Below, piece by piece: positions 45,060 through 54,686 of a stretch of 64,000 nucleotides of DNA (the first letter of the stretch is position 1; every line of letters begins with the position of its first letter). Under the pieces are notes generated by a model. It saw nothing but the letters and a program-made list of their open reading frames with translations, was not told where the DNA came from and did not search any database. The translations under genes were made by a program, and so were the position numbers. The stretch is from Pararge aegeria (Eukaryota; Arthropoda; Insecta; Lepidoptera; Nymphalidae), in contig NC_053201.1 in NCBI RefSeq assembly GCF_905163445.1, positions 14,890,001 through 14,954,000 of the forward strand. The letters run 5' to 3'.

Positions 45060-46502
45060 AATACACGAACTGCCCACACACTTGTAAATATAGACGCGCA
45101 AGATCGTTACACGAACCGCTTACCATTATAGTAAACTACTATGCAAACACACATAACATATACGCAATAAGGGAACTTTAAATTGGAGATTTTACCCTAC
45201 CACACCCGTCTGTCTCATTTTGAAAACTATTCAAAATAATTGCTATTTTTCATTCTCATTCAAATATAAATAATAGTAAATAATATATAATTTTTGACTG
45301 AACTGAACCCAAGTGCCCGGCCTGTGGCCGGGCACCCCTCGTATTCATGTTCTAACCTAACCTAAACTAAATCTAGTTTTGACACCTTTAGACTTTAGAT
45401 TCAAGATTTAATGTGAATATATGCATTAATAAAAACTCATTACTATTTTAATACTAGTTATGCTGCTGTTGATGCACTGATGAAAGCCAGATAGCTAGAT
45501 CAGTGTTTAGTTAGTCGTAGTTGCCGGTGGGCTGAGGTCTAAAGGAATCCAAACTAGTTTTAAAAGGTTTGGATAGGTTAGGTTAGGTTAGAACATGAAT
45601 AAGACGGGTGCCCGGCCGCAGGCCGGTCACTTAGGTTCAGTTCCGTTTAAAAAAAAAAAAACAAAAAACAAAACGTACCAATACAAAGTACTCTTATTCA
45701 TATTAGAAGATATTGTAAAATAACAATTAATTTAATTTTTTTTTTTTTTTTTTCACTTACACATTAGGCCCGTCGCGCCGCGCCACTACTATATGGGGCG
45801 AAGGTGCGAAGTCGACGGCGACGACAAAGTACCGAGTCTAAGGAGACTGATGGCGGCGCCACACAGTGGCGTTATGTCTCTATAAAAGTGGTGGTCTTTT
45901 ATTATGTTATTTATTAATGGTATTATTTTAATATCATATCAATATTGTACCCCGCACAGGGGGGAGGTACGGGTAGGTAGTGACGAAAAATAACGATACG
46001 GGACTCTTACGAGGTCTCGCAATCGGAATGAGTACACTTTAAATATTTTAACGAGGTAAAATTTAAGGGCATTGAGGGTCTGGTGCCAGTGGTGGTTGAT
46101 TAGATCCACACACTATACTTTTTATAATTATGTGGCGTTATGTCTCTATAAAAGTGGTGGTCTTTTATTATGTTATTTATTAATGGTATTTTTTTAATAT
46201 CATATCAATATTGTACCCCGCACGGGGGGAGGTAGGGGGGTAGGTAGTGACGAAAAATAACGATACGGGACTCTTACGAGGTCTCGTAATCGGAATGAGT
46301 TTCTGCGACTACCATTGTTTGTCGCGGGTAACGGGGAATCAGGGTTCGATTTCGGTGAGGGAGCCTGAGAAACTGCTACCACATCCAAGGAAGGCAGCAG
46401 GCGCGCAAATTACCCACTCCCTGCACGGGGGGGGAGGTACGGGTAGGTAGTGACGAAAAATAACGATACGGGACTCTTACGAGGTCTCGTCATCGAATAA
46501 TC
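45060..46502. repeat. Satellite monomer 22
   Basis: 1,443 bp; second 18S-like block at 46220-46491, with the private change gattTcgg. Confidence 0.9.
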
Positions 46503-47042
46503 AATACACGAACTGCCCACACACTTGTAAATATAGACGCGCAAGATCGTTACACGAACCGCTTACCATTATAGTAAACTACTATGCAAACACACATAAC
46601 ATATACGCAATAAGGGAACTTTAAATTGGAGATTTTACCCTACCACACCCGTCTGTCTCATTTTGAAAACTATTCAAAATAATTGCTATTTTTCATTCTC
46701 ATTCAAATATAAATAATAGTAAATAATATATAATTTTTGACTGAACTGAACCCAAGTGCCCGGCCTGTGGCCGGGCACCCCTCGTATTCATGTTCTAACC
46801 TAACCTAAACTAAATCTAGTTTTGACACCTTTAGACTTTAGATTCAAGATTTAATGTTAATATATGCATTAATAAAAACTCATTACTATTTTAATACTAG
46901 TTATGCTGCTGTTGATGCACTGATGAAAGCCAGATAGCTAGATCAGTGTTTAGTTAGTCGTAGTTGCCGGTGGGCTGAGGTCTAAAGGAATCCAAACTAG
47001 TTTAAAAAGGTTTGGATAGGTTAGGTTAGGTTAGAACATGAA

Positions 47043-47047
47043 TAAGA
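47043..47047. repeat. Target-site duplication of LINE-B, left (TAAGA)
   Basis: TAAGA precedes the element, and TAAGACG follows it at 52340-52344. Empty monomers read catgaataagacggg, so five bases were duplicated. Confidence 0.75.
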
Positions 47048-47492
47048 AAAATTTGGTGTGGCAACACCGCCTATAACAGCTGTTCAAAGATCTCTGTACT
47101 TTATTTTGTTATTTTAATTTATTTTGTGTGTTTTTAGTGCCCAAATCCAATTTAATCGCCTAATTAATATAATAAATAGTAGTATATATTAATAGTTTAA
47201 GTGTTAAAAGTGCGTAAGAAAAGTTTTCGTCGATGTAAACAAAGTGACAGTTAGGTTAGTAAAACTTGAATTTTAAACTTCTGTTTTGGTTTTTTTAAAG
47301 AGTGCTAGTAGCTGTTTTGGCTTTGAAACAACTATTTAGCGCATAAAAAACACATACGTGTATATGCAATTGCCCGTTATCCAAGTGTAACGCTGCAATT
47401 GTTATAACAATACACTGCAATACCGAAACCTACCTGTCATTTCGCATTCTTTGGGTGATTACTCCTTGTTTCATTAATTAATTAATTACAAA
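47048..47492 (+). other. LINE-B 5' leader
   Basis: 445 bp with no long frame. Near the start the bases ggtgtggcaacacc (from 47054) form a five-base-pair perfect hairpin. The region is expected to hold an internal promoter, but no motif settles this. Confidence 0.55.
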
Positions 47493-49097
47493 ATGATGAC
47501 CCGCAGAGCCTTAGCGCGCCAGGAGCAATCCAAATTACAATTGGCCCTGAAAGAATTAAAGGCAAGCAAGGAGCTATGCACCCAATTGAATAATGAAAGA
47601 GACGAAAACGAAAAGGAATTATTAGAAGTCCTTGGGAATAATAATAGACTAAAATTAGAACTATCGGATTTGCACATAAAGTATGTAGACATTGTAGAAG
47701 AGCGGGATAGACTTCAGTTATTAGTAAATAGGTTTGATGAGTGCCGTGCTGAGTATGAGGAGGCTCTGAGCCAGATTACTACCCTGCAGCGGGAGCTAAG
47801 TGATGCCCACCACCAGATCACCAAACTGGAAGATGCAGCCCATAACACAACAGCAATACACACTCAAAGCCTATATGAAGAATTAGTTGATAGGGCCCCA
47901 CAGTTGGTTACTGCTGCTGCTGACATGTCTACTGCTAATACCAACTTCTCTAATTTATTGATAGTCAAATCAGATACAGTAGTCAATCCCTGCAGCAGTA
48001 GGAAACTAAAAAAGTATATCAAAGTTAACCGATATATTAAAAAAACACAGAAACTGTTAAAAGTACATAAAAATTCTGTTAAATCTCTGAAACCAAAGAA
48101 AGAACGTTTAGAATTATTGAATGAAATTAAAATGTATAGTTCACAGTTAGAAAGTAATAGATTAAGTTATGAATCTGACACACAAATCCTAGAAGCACAA
48201 ATAGCCAGATTGCAGACTTCTTTACGTACACTGGCAGTAAAGTTTGATATGTATCAAAGGCAAATGATATCTGAGTACACACAGACTTCAGATGAATGGC
48301 ATAAGACAGAACAACCCAGTGGTAAATTAACTTCACTATCTACCCATAGTTTTGATAGTATAGGCAGTCATCCCCAGTTTGTGTCATCAGTGTCATCACC
48401 CTCTAATGTGAGAAAGGTGTGTGTCAGGTTAAGTAACTCAAAATCACAAAACATAAATATTAATAATAATTCCTTTATTGAAGCAAATGCTCATAGTAGC
48501 AGTTCAATAAAAACAATTATGTACAGCGATGAAATTGGATGTAACATGGGCTTATATCTTAACTCTCAGTTGAATGGACACACAGTTTTGAACTACTGTT
48601 TACCCAACTCAAATTTAAAAGCTATTGTAGCTGCAATTTGTAGAAATAGGAATATGTTTGACTGTAAAACTAATTTAATTATCATAATGGGAAATAGAGG
48701 GAATGTTAACAAACCTGAGCTGATTAAACTTATTGATTCTTTAAATACATTAAATGTAAATAGTATTGTATTATACACATTTCCTTATTTTCATAACTTG
48801 CCACACCAAGAAAATACTATTAGGTATAATTTAAATATGACTTTGTACAATTTATGTACATATAATAATAAATTTCATGTTATAGACTTTAGCAAATGTG
48901 CTAATCCTACTTATAATTTGTACCGAGATAGATATTACCTATCACACTATTTTAAACAACAGATAGCTGTTTCGCTATCGTATTTTTTTACCATAACAGC
49001 CAAGAACTTGGCTAAACCAGCTGCTTTTATTGAGCAGTGTAATAGTTTTGACATGAAAACCTTGGAAATTATTCCAAGTCATTTTAGTTTAAACTAG
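47493..49097 (+). CDS. LINE-B ORF1 protein (coiled coil plus SGNH/esterase-like domain)
   Basis: 534 aa. Residues about 5-115 form a long coiled coil (LQLALKELKASKEL and following heptads), 171-200 a Lys-rich basic stretch (KLKKYIKVNRYIKKTQKLLK), and 203-258 a second coiled coil. After a Ser-rich linker there is an SGNH-like domain: block I around S345-D346 (MYSDEIGCNMG), block III G400-N401, and a final YYLSH with H485. By analogy with CR1/L2 ORF1 proteins it should bind and multimerise on element RNA, with an esterase or lipid-related activity from the SGNH fold. The start is the first ATG after a stop-containing leader and matches MLTRRA of LINE-A. The gene ends in U UUA AAC UAG and overlaps the open -1 frame of ORF2. 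Confidence 0.85.
   Translation: MMTRRALARQEQSKLQLALKELKASKELCTQLNNERDENEKELLEVLGNNNRLKLELSDLHIKYVDIVEERDRLQLLVNRFDECRAEYEEALSQITTLQRELSDAHHQITKLEDAAHNTTAIHTQSLYEELVDRAPQLVTAAADMSTANTNFSNLLIVKSDTVVNPCSSRKLKKYIKVNRYIKKTQKLLKVHKNSVKSLKPKKERLELLNEIKMYSSQLESNRLSYESDTQILEAQIARLQTSLRTLAVKFDMYQRQMISEYTQTSDEWHKTEQPSGKLTSLSTHSFDSIGSHPQFVSSVSSPSNVRKVCVRLSNSKSQNININNNSFIEANAHSSSSIKTIMYSDEIGCNMGLYLNSQLNGHTVLNYCLPNSNLKAIVAAICRNRNMFDCKTNLIIIMGNRGNVNKPELIKLIDSLNTLNVNSIVLYTFPYFHNLPHQENTIRYNLNMTLYNLCTYNNKFHVIDFSKCANPTYNLYRDRYYLSHYFKQQIAVSLSYFFTITAKNLAKPAAFIEQCNSFDMKTLEIIPSHFSLN
49088..49094 (+). promoter_or_regulatory. Candidate -1 frameshift site UUUAAAC (LINE-B ORF1/ORF2)
   Basis: In-phase heptamer U UUA AAC followed at once by the ORF1 stop UAG. 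The -1 frame UUU AAA CUA GUU continues open for 53 codons to the conserved endonuclease start and on to 52066. ORF2 has no AUG until residue 118, after essential endonuclease residues. GGAGAC (49102-49107) seven nt downstream can pair with GUCUCC (49147-49152), enclosing smaller hairpins. UUUAAAC is an established slippery heptamer in RNA viruses; its use here is inference. Confidence 0.65.
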
Positions 49098-52066
49098 TTA
49101 AGGAGACAACAGAGGCTTTCTCTTGCTTAGAAAAGCAGACAACTGAGTCTCCCTCAGGCATATATGAAAAAAATTATAGTAAGGGGTCGCACAATGTACT
49201 ATTAAACCAAAAATATAATAAAAAATCTAATTCTAATTATATCAACTTGGTTCACCAAAATATTCAATGTATTAGAGGAAAAGACTTAGAGATTGAATTA
49301 TTTTTAAATGATTTTAACATTAGCATTTTATGTATAACTGAGCACTGGTTGAAAACCCATGAATATTTGTTTAATTTTGGTAACCACCAGGTTGGTAGTT
49401 CGTTCACCAGGGTTACAGCGATTCATGGAGGCTCTTTAATTTTATTAAATAAAAATTTAAAATTTAAAAACAGAAACGATATTGTTAGCCTTTCTGTTGA
49501 ACGGACAATAGAGCTAGCCTCGGTTGAACTAGAGCAATTTATAATTGTTACTGTTTATAGGCCACCCTTGTCAAACTTTGAACTTTTTGAAAAGGTAATG
49601 GATGAAGTGTTATTTAAAATATCAAAGTGTAATAAAAAGTTAATAATATGCGGAGATTTTAATGTAAACATTTTAGAAAATAACTCTTTAAGTATCAAGT
49701 TATTGAATTTATTTAAAACTTACAATCTATCAAATATGTTCATGGAGCCCACAAGAATAACTGCTACTAGCGCCACCTGTTTGGATAACATCTTTACAAA
49801 TATAATTCCTATAAGCAAAAATATTATTAGTAAATTAGACTCTGATCATTGTGGTCAAATTATTCAATTTGAAAATGTGAAGAAAAATGTTTCTAAACGT
49901 AAAATAACATTTGTTCCTGTAACATCCAACCGCATAGAGAAAATGAGATATAGCCTAGTAAATGACCTCCCATTCCTACCCTCAGGGGCGACTCCAAATG
50001 CAATGTACAGCTCCTTTTTCAATACCTTTAATAGACTATTTCATTCTATATTTACTAGTAAGTCGGTTGTGATTACTGATACATTAAATTTTAGTGAGTG
50101 GGCGACAGTTGAACTTCATAAAAATAGGCAAAAGCTGTACGAATTGTATGCTGAACGTCAATTTAACACTGGTGATAAGTTTGGGGATTATGTTAAATTG
50201 TTTTCCAAGAATTTTAAACGCGCTTGCCACTTAGAAAAGACGCGATACATCAAAAATAAAATTAAAAATAGCAGCAATGCAATCAAAACTACTTGGAACA
50301 TAATTAATGAGGAGACGGGAAGAGTAACACCACGAAATATTAATTTTAAACTTAATGTAGATAATAAAGCCTTAACAACAGATTTCGAGGTGGCTACTGC
50401 TTTTGAAACCTTCTTTACCAACATTCCCGTCTCCACAACAGAATCATTAAACTCTTCACCAGATATGGCTCTCTCTCTATTAAAGGAAAATGTGCCTGAG
50501 TGTAACCATTCTTTTAAATTCACGCATGTTAGTGGCTCTGACGTTATTAAAGCCTTTAAATTATTAATTAATAAAAAAACAAATGATCTGTGGGGCATTT
50601 CCGTAAACGTTGTCAAATCATTAATTGATATTGTTGCACCCGATTTAGCCTTAATATTTAATAATTGTATAGATTGTGGTGTGTTTCCTGACTTAATGAA
50701 ACTTAGTAAAATAGTTCCATTGTTTAAATCGGGTAGTACTTCTGACCCCACTAACTTTAGACCAGTATCCGTACTACCCACTTTCAGTAAAATCTTTGAA
50801 AAACTCATTTTAAATCAATTACTTTACCATTTTCATAAGTATAATTTACTTCATATTAAGCAATTTGGTTTCACACGGGGTCGCTCAACAATCGACGCAG
50901 GTGTTGAGCTAATACAAAACATATTTGAAGCCTGGGAGGAGTCACGTGATGCACTTGGTGTGTTCTGTGACTTATCTAAGGCGTTTGATTGTGTTCAACA
51001 CGAAACGTTAGTTAGGAAACTACACCACTATGGAATTCAGGGTGTAGCTCTAGACTTAATGAGCAACTATCTACGCGATAGAATTCAGAAAGTCGACGTG
51101 AATGGAAAACGGTCTAATGGATCAGTTATGAAAATAGGTGTCCCACAGGGGTCTATATTAGGACCATTTCTGTTCCTTATTTACATTAATGACCTTCCTT
51201 ACCTTGCCAAGGATAAACACGGGATAGTTCTGTTTGCCGATGATACATCACTGACTTTTAAAATAAATCGACGTGAACTAGCTTTTGACGACGTAAACAA
51301 CTCTCTCGCTAAAGTGGTACAGTGGTTTGAAGCTAATAATTTGGTTCTTAACGGAAAAAAAACCAAGTGTATAAAATTCACTTTACCTAATATTAAACAC
51401 GTGAAAACCACTGTACTACTTAATAATGAGGAACTGAAACTGGAGGATACGACAGTTTTTCTAGGAATAACGTTAGATTCTAAACTTCAATGGGGCCCTC
51501 ATGTAAATAATTTATCGAACAGGCTTAGTGCTGCTGCCTATGCGGTAAAGAAGATACGCCATATGACCGACGTAGAAACTGCTAGACTGGTATATTTTAG
51601 TTACTTTCACAGCATTATGTCATATGGAATTTTACTTTGGGGTAATGCTGCTGATATTAGCACTATTTTCGTGCTGCAGAAGAGGGCTGTTCGTTCTATC
51701 TACAAAATGGGTCCGAGAGAGTCATTGAGAGATAAATTTAAAGATTTTAAAATAATGACAGTGTATAGTCAGTACATATTTGAAAATTTAATGTACGTCC
51801 ATAAAAACATTTCTAAATTTAAGAAAAAATGTGACTGCAATAATTTAAACATTAGAAGTAAGAATAAACTTACAGTGCAATATACTAGGTTACATAAAAT
51901 TCATAATTCGTTTAAAGGAAATTGCATACAATTCTACAATAAACTACCAATTGACATCTTGGAGATGTCTCTTAATAAGTTCAAAGTTTGTATTAAACGT
52001 AAGCTTATAGAAAAGTCCTATTATAGTATAAAGGACTACGTAAACGATAAAAAAGCTTGGGTGTAA
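49088..52066 (+). CDS. LINE-B ORF2: endonuclease and reverse transcriptase
   Basis: Open from 49088. The conserved protein starts near 49247 (LVHQNIQ, TTG codon) and runs 939 residues from there. Numbered from that point: endonuclease N5, E32, Y104, D137 and N139 (CGDFNVN), S199-D200-H201; a linker; reverse transcriptase about 480-740 with NFRPVSVL (503-510), QFGFTRGRST (539-548), D575 in FCDLSKAFD, GVPQGSILGP (631-640) and F663-A-D-D; then thumb and C-terminal region ending NDKKAWV. By family it nicks target DNA and primes reverse transcription there. No RNase H domain is evident. The first in-frame AUG (codon 118, near 49598) would remove N5, E32 and Y104, so translation most likely depends on the upstream overlap with ORF1. 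There is no internal stop. Confidence 0.9.
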   Translation, partial: FKLVKETTEAFSCLEKQTTESPSGIYEKNYSKGSHNVLLNQKYNKKSNSNYINLVHQNIQCIRGKDLEIELFLNDFNISILCITEHWLKTHEYLFNFGNHQVGSSFTRVTAIHGGSLILLNKNLKFKNRNDIVSLSVERTIELASVELEQFIIVTVYRPPLSNFELFEKVMDEVLFKISKCNKKLIICGDFNVNILENNSLSIKLLNLFKTYNLSNMFMEPTRITATSATCLDNIFTNIIPISKNIISKLDSDHCGQIIQFENVKKNVSKRKITFVPVTSNRIEKMRYSLVNDLPFLPSGATPNAMYSSFFNTFNRLFHSIFTSKSVVITDTLNFSEWATVELHKNRQKLYELYAERQFNTGDKFGDYVKLFSKNFKRACHLEKTRYIKNKIKNSSNAIKTTWNIINEETGRVTPRNINFKLNVDNKALTTDFEVATAFETFFTNIPVSTTESLNSSPDMALSLLKENVPECNHSFKFTHVSGSDVIKAFKLLINKKTNDLWGISVNVVKSLIDIVAPDLALIFNNCIDCGVFPDLMKLSKIVPLFKSGSTSDPTNFRPVSVLPTFSKIFEKLILNQLLYHFHKYNLLHIKQFGFTRGRSTIDAGVELIQNIFEAWEESRDALGVFCDLSKAFDCVQHETLVRKLHHYGIQGVALDLMSNYLRDRIQKVDVNGKRSNGSVMKIGVPQGSILGPFLFLIYINDLPYLAKDKHGIVLFADDTSLTFKINRRELAFDDVNNSLAKVVQWFEANNLVLNGKKTKCIKFTLPNIKHVKTTVLLNNEELKLEDTTVFLGITLDSKLQWGPHVNNLSNRLSAAAYAVKKIRHMTDVETARLVYFSYFHSIMSYGILLWGNAADISTIFVLQKRAVRSIYKMGPRESLRDKFKDFKIMTVYSQYIFENLMYVHKNISKFKKKCDCNNLNIRSKNKLTVQYTRLHKIHNSFKGNCIQFYNKLPIDILEMSLNKFKVCIKRKLIEKSYYSIKDYVNDKKAWV
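49111..49123 (+). promoter_or_regulatory. Conserved hairpin after the frameshift heptamer (LINE-B)
   Basis: AGAGGCUUUCUCU: five pairs (one G-U) and a three-base loop, exactly 16 nt after the heptamer, as in LINE-A. It is short and further away than typical frameshift stimulators, so its role is uncertain. Confidence 0.5.
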
Positions 52067-52339
52067 ATTATTGCTCTAACCAGGTTGCTCTTCTAATAAT
52101 TTAAAATTACATTGTGAGATGGCGATAACAAAAAAAAAAAAAAAAAAAACACCCGGCTAAGTTTGTTGTGGGCTTCTTCTTAGACCGGGACGCGTTTGGA
52201 ACCCTCGTAGCTTTAGTTTTAAGTTTACGAATGTGGTTATCGCCATCATCTCACTACCGTGTAATTCTTATGTACGCATCAAAAGTGCCACCTGTGGGCC
52301 TACTTGAATAAAGATATTTTTGACTTTGACTTTTGACTT
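52067..52339 (+). other. LINE-B 3' untranslated region and tail
   Basis: Contains an internal A-run (about 52130-52149), a conserved block (tgtgggcttcttcttagacc; cctcgtagctttagttttaa) that I recognise as typical of lepidopteran LINE 3' ends, AATAAA at 52307-52312 and a closing TGACTTT-like repeat in place of plain poly(A). Confidence 0.75.
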
Positions 52340-52344
52340 TAAGA
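52340..52344. repeat. Target-site duplication of LINE-B, right (TAAGA)
   Basis: Pairs with 47043-47047. Satellite sequence resumes as cgagtgcccggccg, one base different from the usual cgggtgccc. Confidence 0.75.
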
Positions 52345-53242
52345 CGAGTGCCCGGCCGCAGGCCGGTCACTTAGGTTCAGTTCCGTTTAAAAAAAAAAAA
52401 CAAAAAACAAAACGTACCAATACAAAGTACTCTTATTCATATTAGAAGATATTGTAAAATAACAATTAATTTAATTTTTTTTTTTTTTTTTTTCACTTAC
52501 ACATTAGGCCCGTCGCGCCGCGCCACTACTATATGGGGCGAAGGTGCGAAGTCGACGGCGACGACAAAGTACCGAGTCTAAGGAGACTGATGGCGGCGCC
52601 ACACAGTGGCGTTATGTCTCTATAAAAGTGGTGGTCTTTTATTATGTTATTTATTAATGGTATTATTTTAATATCATATCAATATTGTACCCCGCACAGG
52701 GGGGAGGTACGGGTAGGTAGTGACGAAAAATAACGATACGGGACTCTTACGAGGTCTCGCAATCGGAATGAGTACACTTTAAATATTTTAACGAGGTAAA
52801 ATTTAAGGGCATTGAGGGTCTGGTGCCAGTGGTGGTTGATTAGATCCACACACTATACTTTTTATAATTATGTGGCGTTATGTCTCTATAAAAGTGGTGG
52901 TCTTTTATTATGTTATTTATTAATGGTATTTTTTTAATATCATATCAATATTGTACCCCGCACGGGGGGAGGTAGGGGGGTAGGTAGTGACGAAAAATAA
53001 CGATACGGGACTCTTACGAGGTCTCGTAATCGGAATGAGTTTCTGCGACTACCATTGTTTGTCGCGGGTAACGGGGAATCAGGGTTCGATTCCGGTGAGG
53101 GAGCCTGAGAAACTGCTACCACATCCAAGGAAGGCAGCAGGCGCGCAAATTACCCACACCCTGCACGGGGGGGGAGGTACGGGTAGGTAGTGACGAAAAA
53201 TAACGATACGGGACTCTTACGAGGTCTCGTCATCGAATAATC

Positions 53243-54686
53243 AATACACGAACTGCCCACACACTTGTAAATATAGACGCGCAAGATCGTTACACGAACC
53301 GCTTACCATTATAGTAAACTACTATGCAAACACACATAACATATACGCAATAAGGGAACTTTAAATTGGAGATTTTACCCTACCACACCCGTCTGTCTCA
53401 TTTTGAAAACTATTCAAAATAATTGCTATTTTTCATTCTCATTCAAATATAAATAATAGTAAATAATATATAATTTTTGACTGAACTGAACCCAAGTGCC
53501 CGGCCTGTGGCCGGGCACCCCTCGTATTCATGTTCTAACCTAACCTAAACTAAATCTAGTTTTGACACCTTTAGACTTTAGATTCAAGATTTAATGTGAA
53601 TATATGCATTAATAAAAACTCATTACTATTTTAATACTAGTTATGCTGCTGTTGATGCACTGATGAAAGCCAGATAGCTAGATCAGTGTTTAGTTAGTCG
53701 TAGTTGCCGGTGGGCTGAGGTCTAAAGGAATCCAAACTAGTTTTAAAAGGTTTGGATAGGTTAGGTTAGGTTAGAACATGAATAAGACGGGTGCCCGGCC
53801 GCAGGCCGGTCACTTAGGTTCAGTTCCGTTTAAAAAAAAAAAAACAAAAAACAAAACGTACCAATACAAAGTACTCTTATTCATATTAGAAGATATTGTA
53901 AAATAACAATTAATTTAATTTTTTTTTTTTTTTTTTTCACTTACACATTAGGCCCGTCGCGCCGCGCCACTACTATATGGGGCGAAGGTGCGAAGTCGAC
54001 GGCGACGACAAAGTACCGAGTCTAAGGAGACTGATGGCGGCGCCACACAGTGGCGTTATGTCTCTATAAAAGTGGTGGTCTTTTATTATGTTATTTATTA
54101 ATGGTATTATTTTAATATCATATCAATATTGTACCCCGCACAGGGGGGAGGTACGGGTAGGTAGTGACGAAAAATAACGATACGGGACTCTTACGAGGTC
54201 TCGCAATCGGAATGAGTACACTTTAAATATTTTAACGAGGTAAAATTTAAGGGCATTGAGGGTCTGGTGCCAGTGGTGGTTGATTAGATCCACACACTAT
54301 ACTTTTTATAATTATGTGGCGTTATGTCTCTATAAAAGTGGTGGTCTTTTATTATGTTATTTATTAATGGTATTTTTTTAATATCATATCAATATTGTAC
54401 CCCGCACGGGGGGAGGTAGGGGGGTAGGTAGTGACGAAAAATAACGATACGGGACTCTTACGAGGTCTCGTAATCGGAATGAGTTTCTGCGACTACCATT
54501 GTTTGTCGCGGGTAACGGGGAATCAGGGTTCGATTCCGGTGTGGGAGCCTGAGAAACTGCTACCACATCCAAGGAAGGCAGCAGGCGCGCAAATTACCCA
54601 CTCCCTGCACGGGGGGGGAGGTACGGGTAGGTAGTGACGAAAAATAACGATACGGGACTCTTACGAGGTCTCGTCATCGAATAATC
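53243..54686. repeat. Satellite monomer 24
   Basis: 1,444 bp; second 18S-like block at 54404-54675, with the private change ggtgtggg for ggtgaggg. Confidence 0.9.

Larger units (their letters stand above)
47048..52339 (+). mobile_element. LINE-B: full-length non-LTR retrotransposon (CR1/Jockey-like)
   Basis: 5,292 bp with 5' leader, intact ORF1, intact ORF2, 3' region and a TGACTTT-type tail, flanked by a TAAGA duplication. ORF1 has the coiled-coil plus SGNH-like layout known from CR1/L2-type elements. The clade is inferred from that and from the endonuclease and reverse transcriptase motifs. It is related to LINE-A (same ORF1 architecture, similar endonuclease) but clearly diverged. All key residues are present, so it may be a recent, possibly active source copy. 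Confidence 0.92.
46503..53242. repeat. Satellite monomer 23, split by LINE-B
   Basis: Satellite parts are 46503-47047 and 52345-53242. The break lies in the right inverted repeat of the fold-back element, directly after catgaataaga. Second 18S-like block at 52960-53231. Confidence 0.9.

Noticed and set aside
50188..50808. 206-codon minus-strand frame opposite LINE-B ORF2
   Set aside because: Shadow of the ORF2 coding strand. The plus-strand frame has all the reverse transcriptase motifs.
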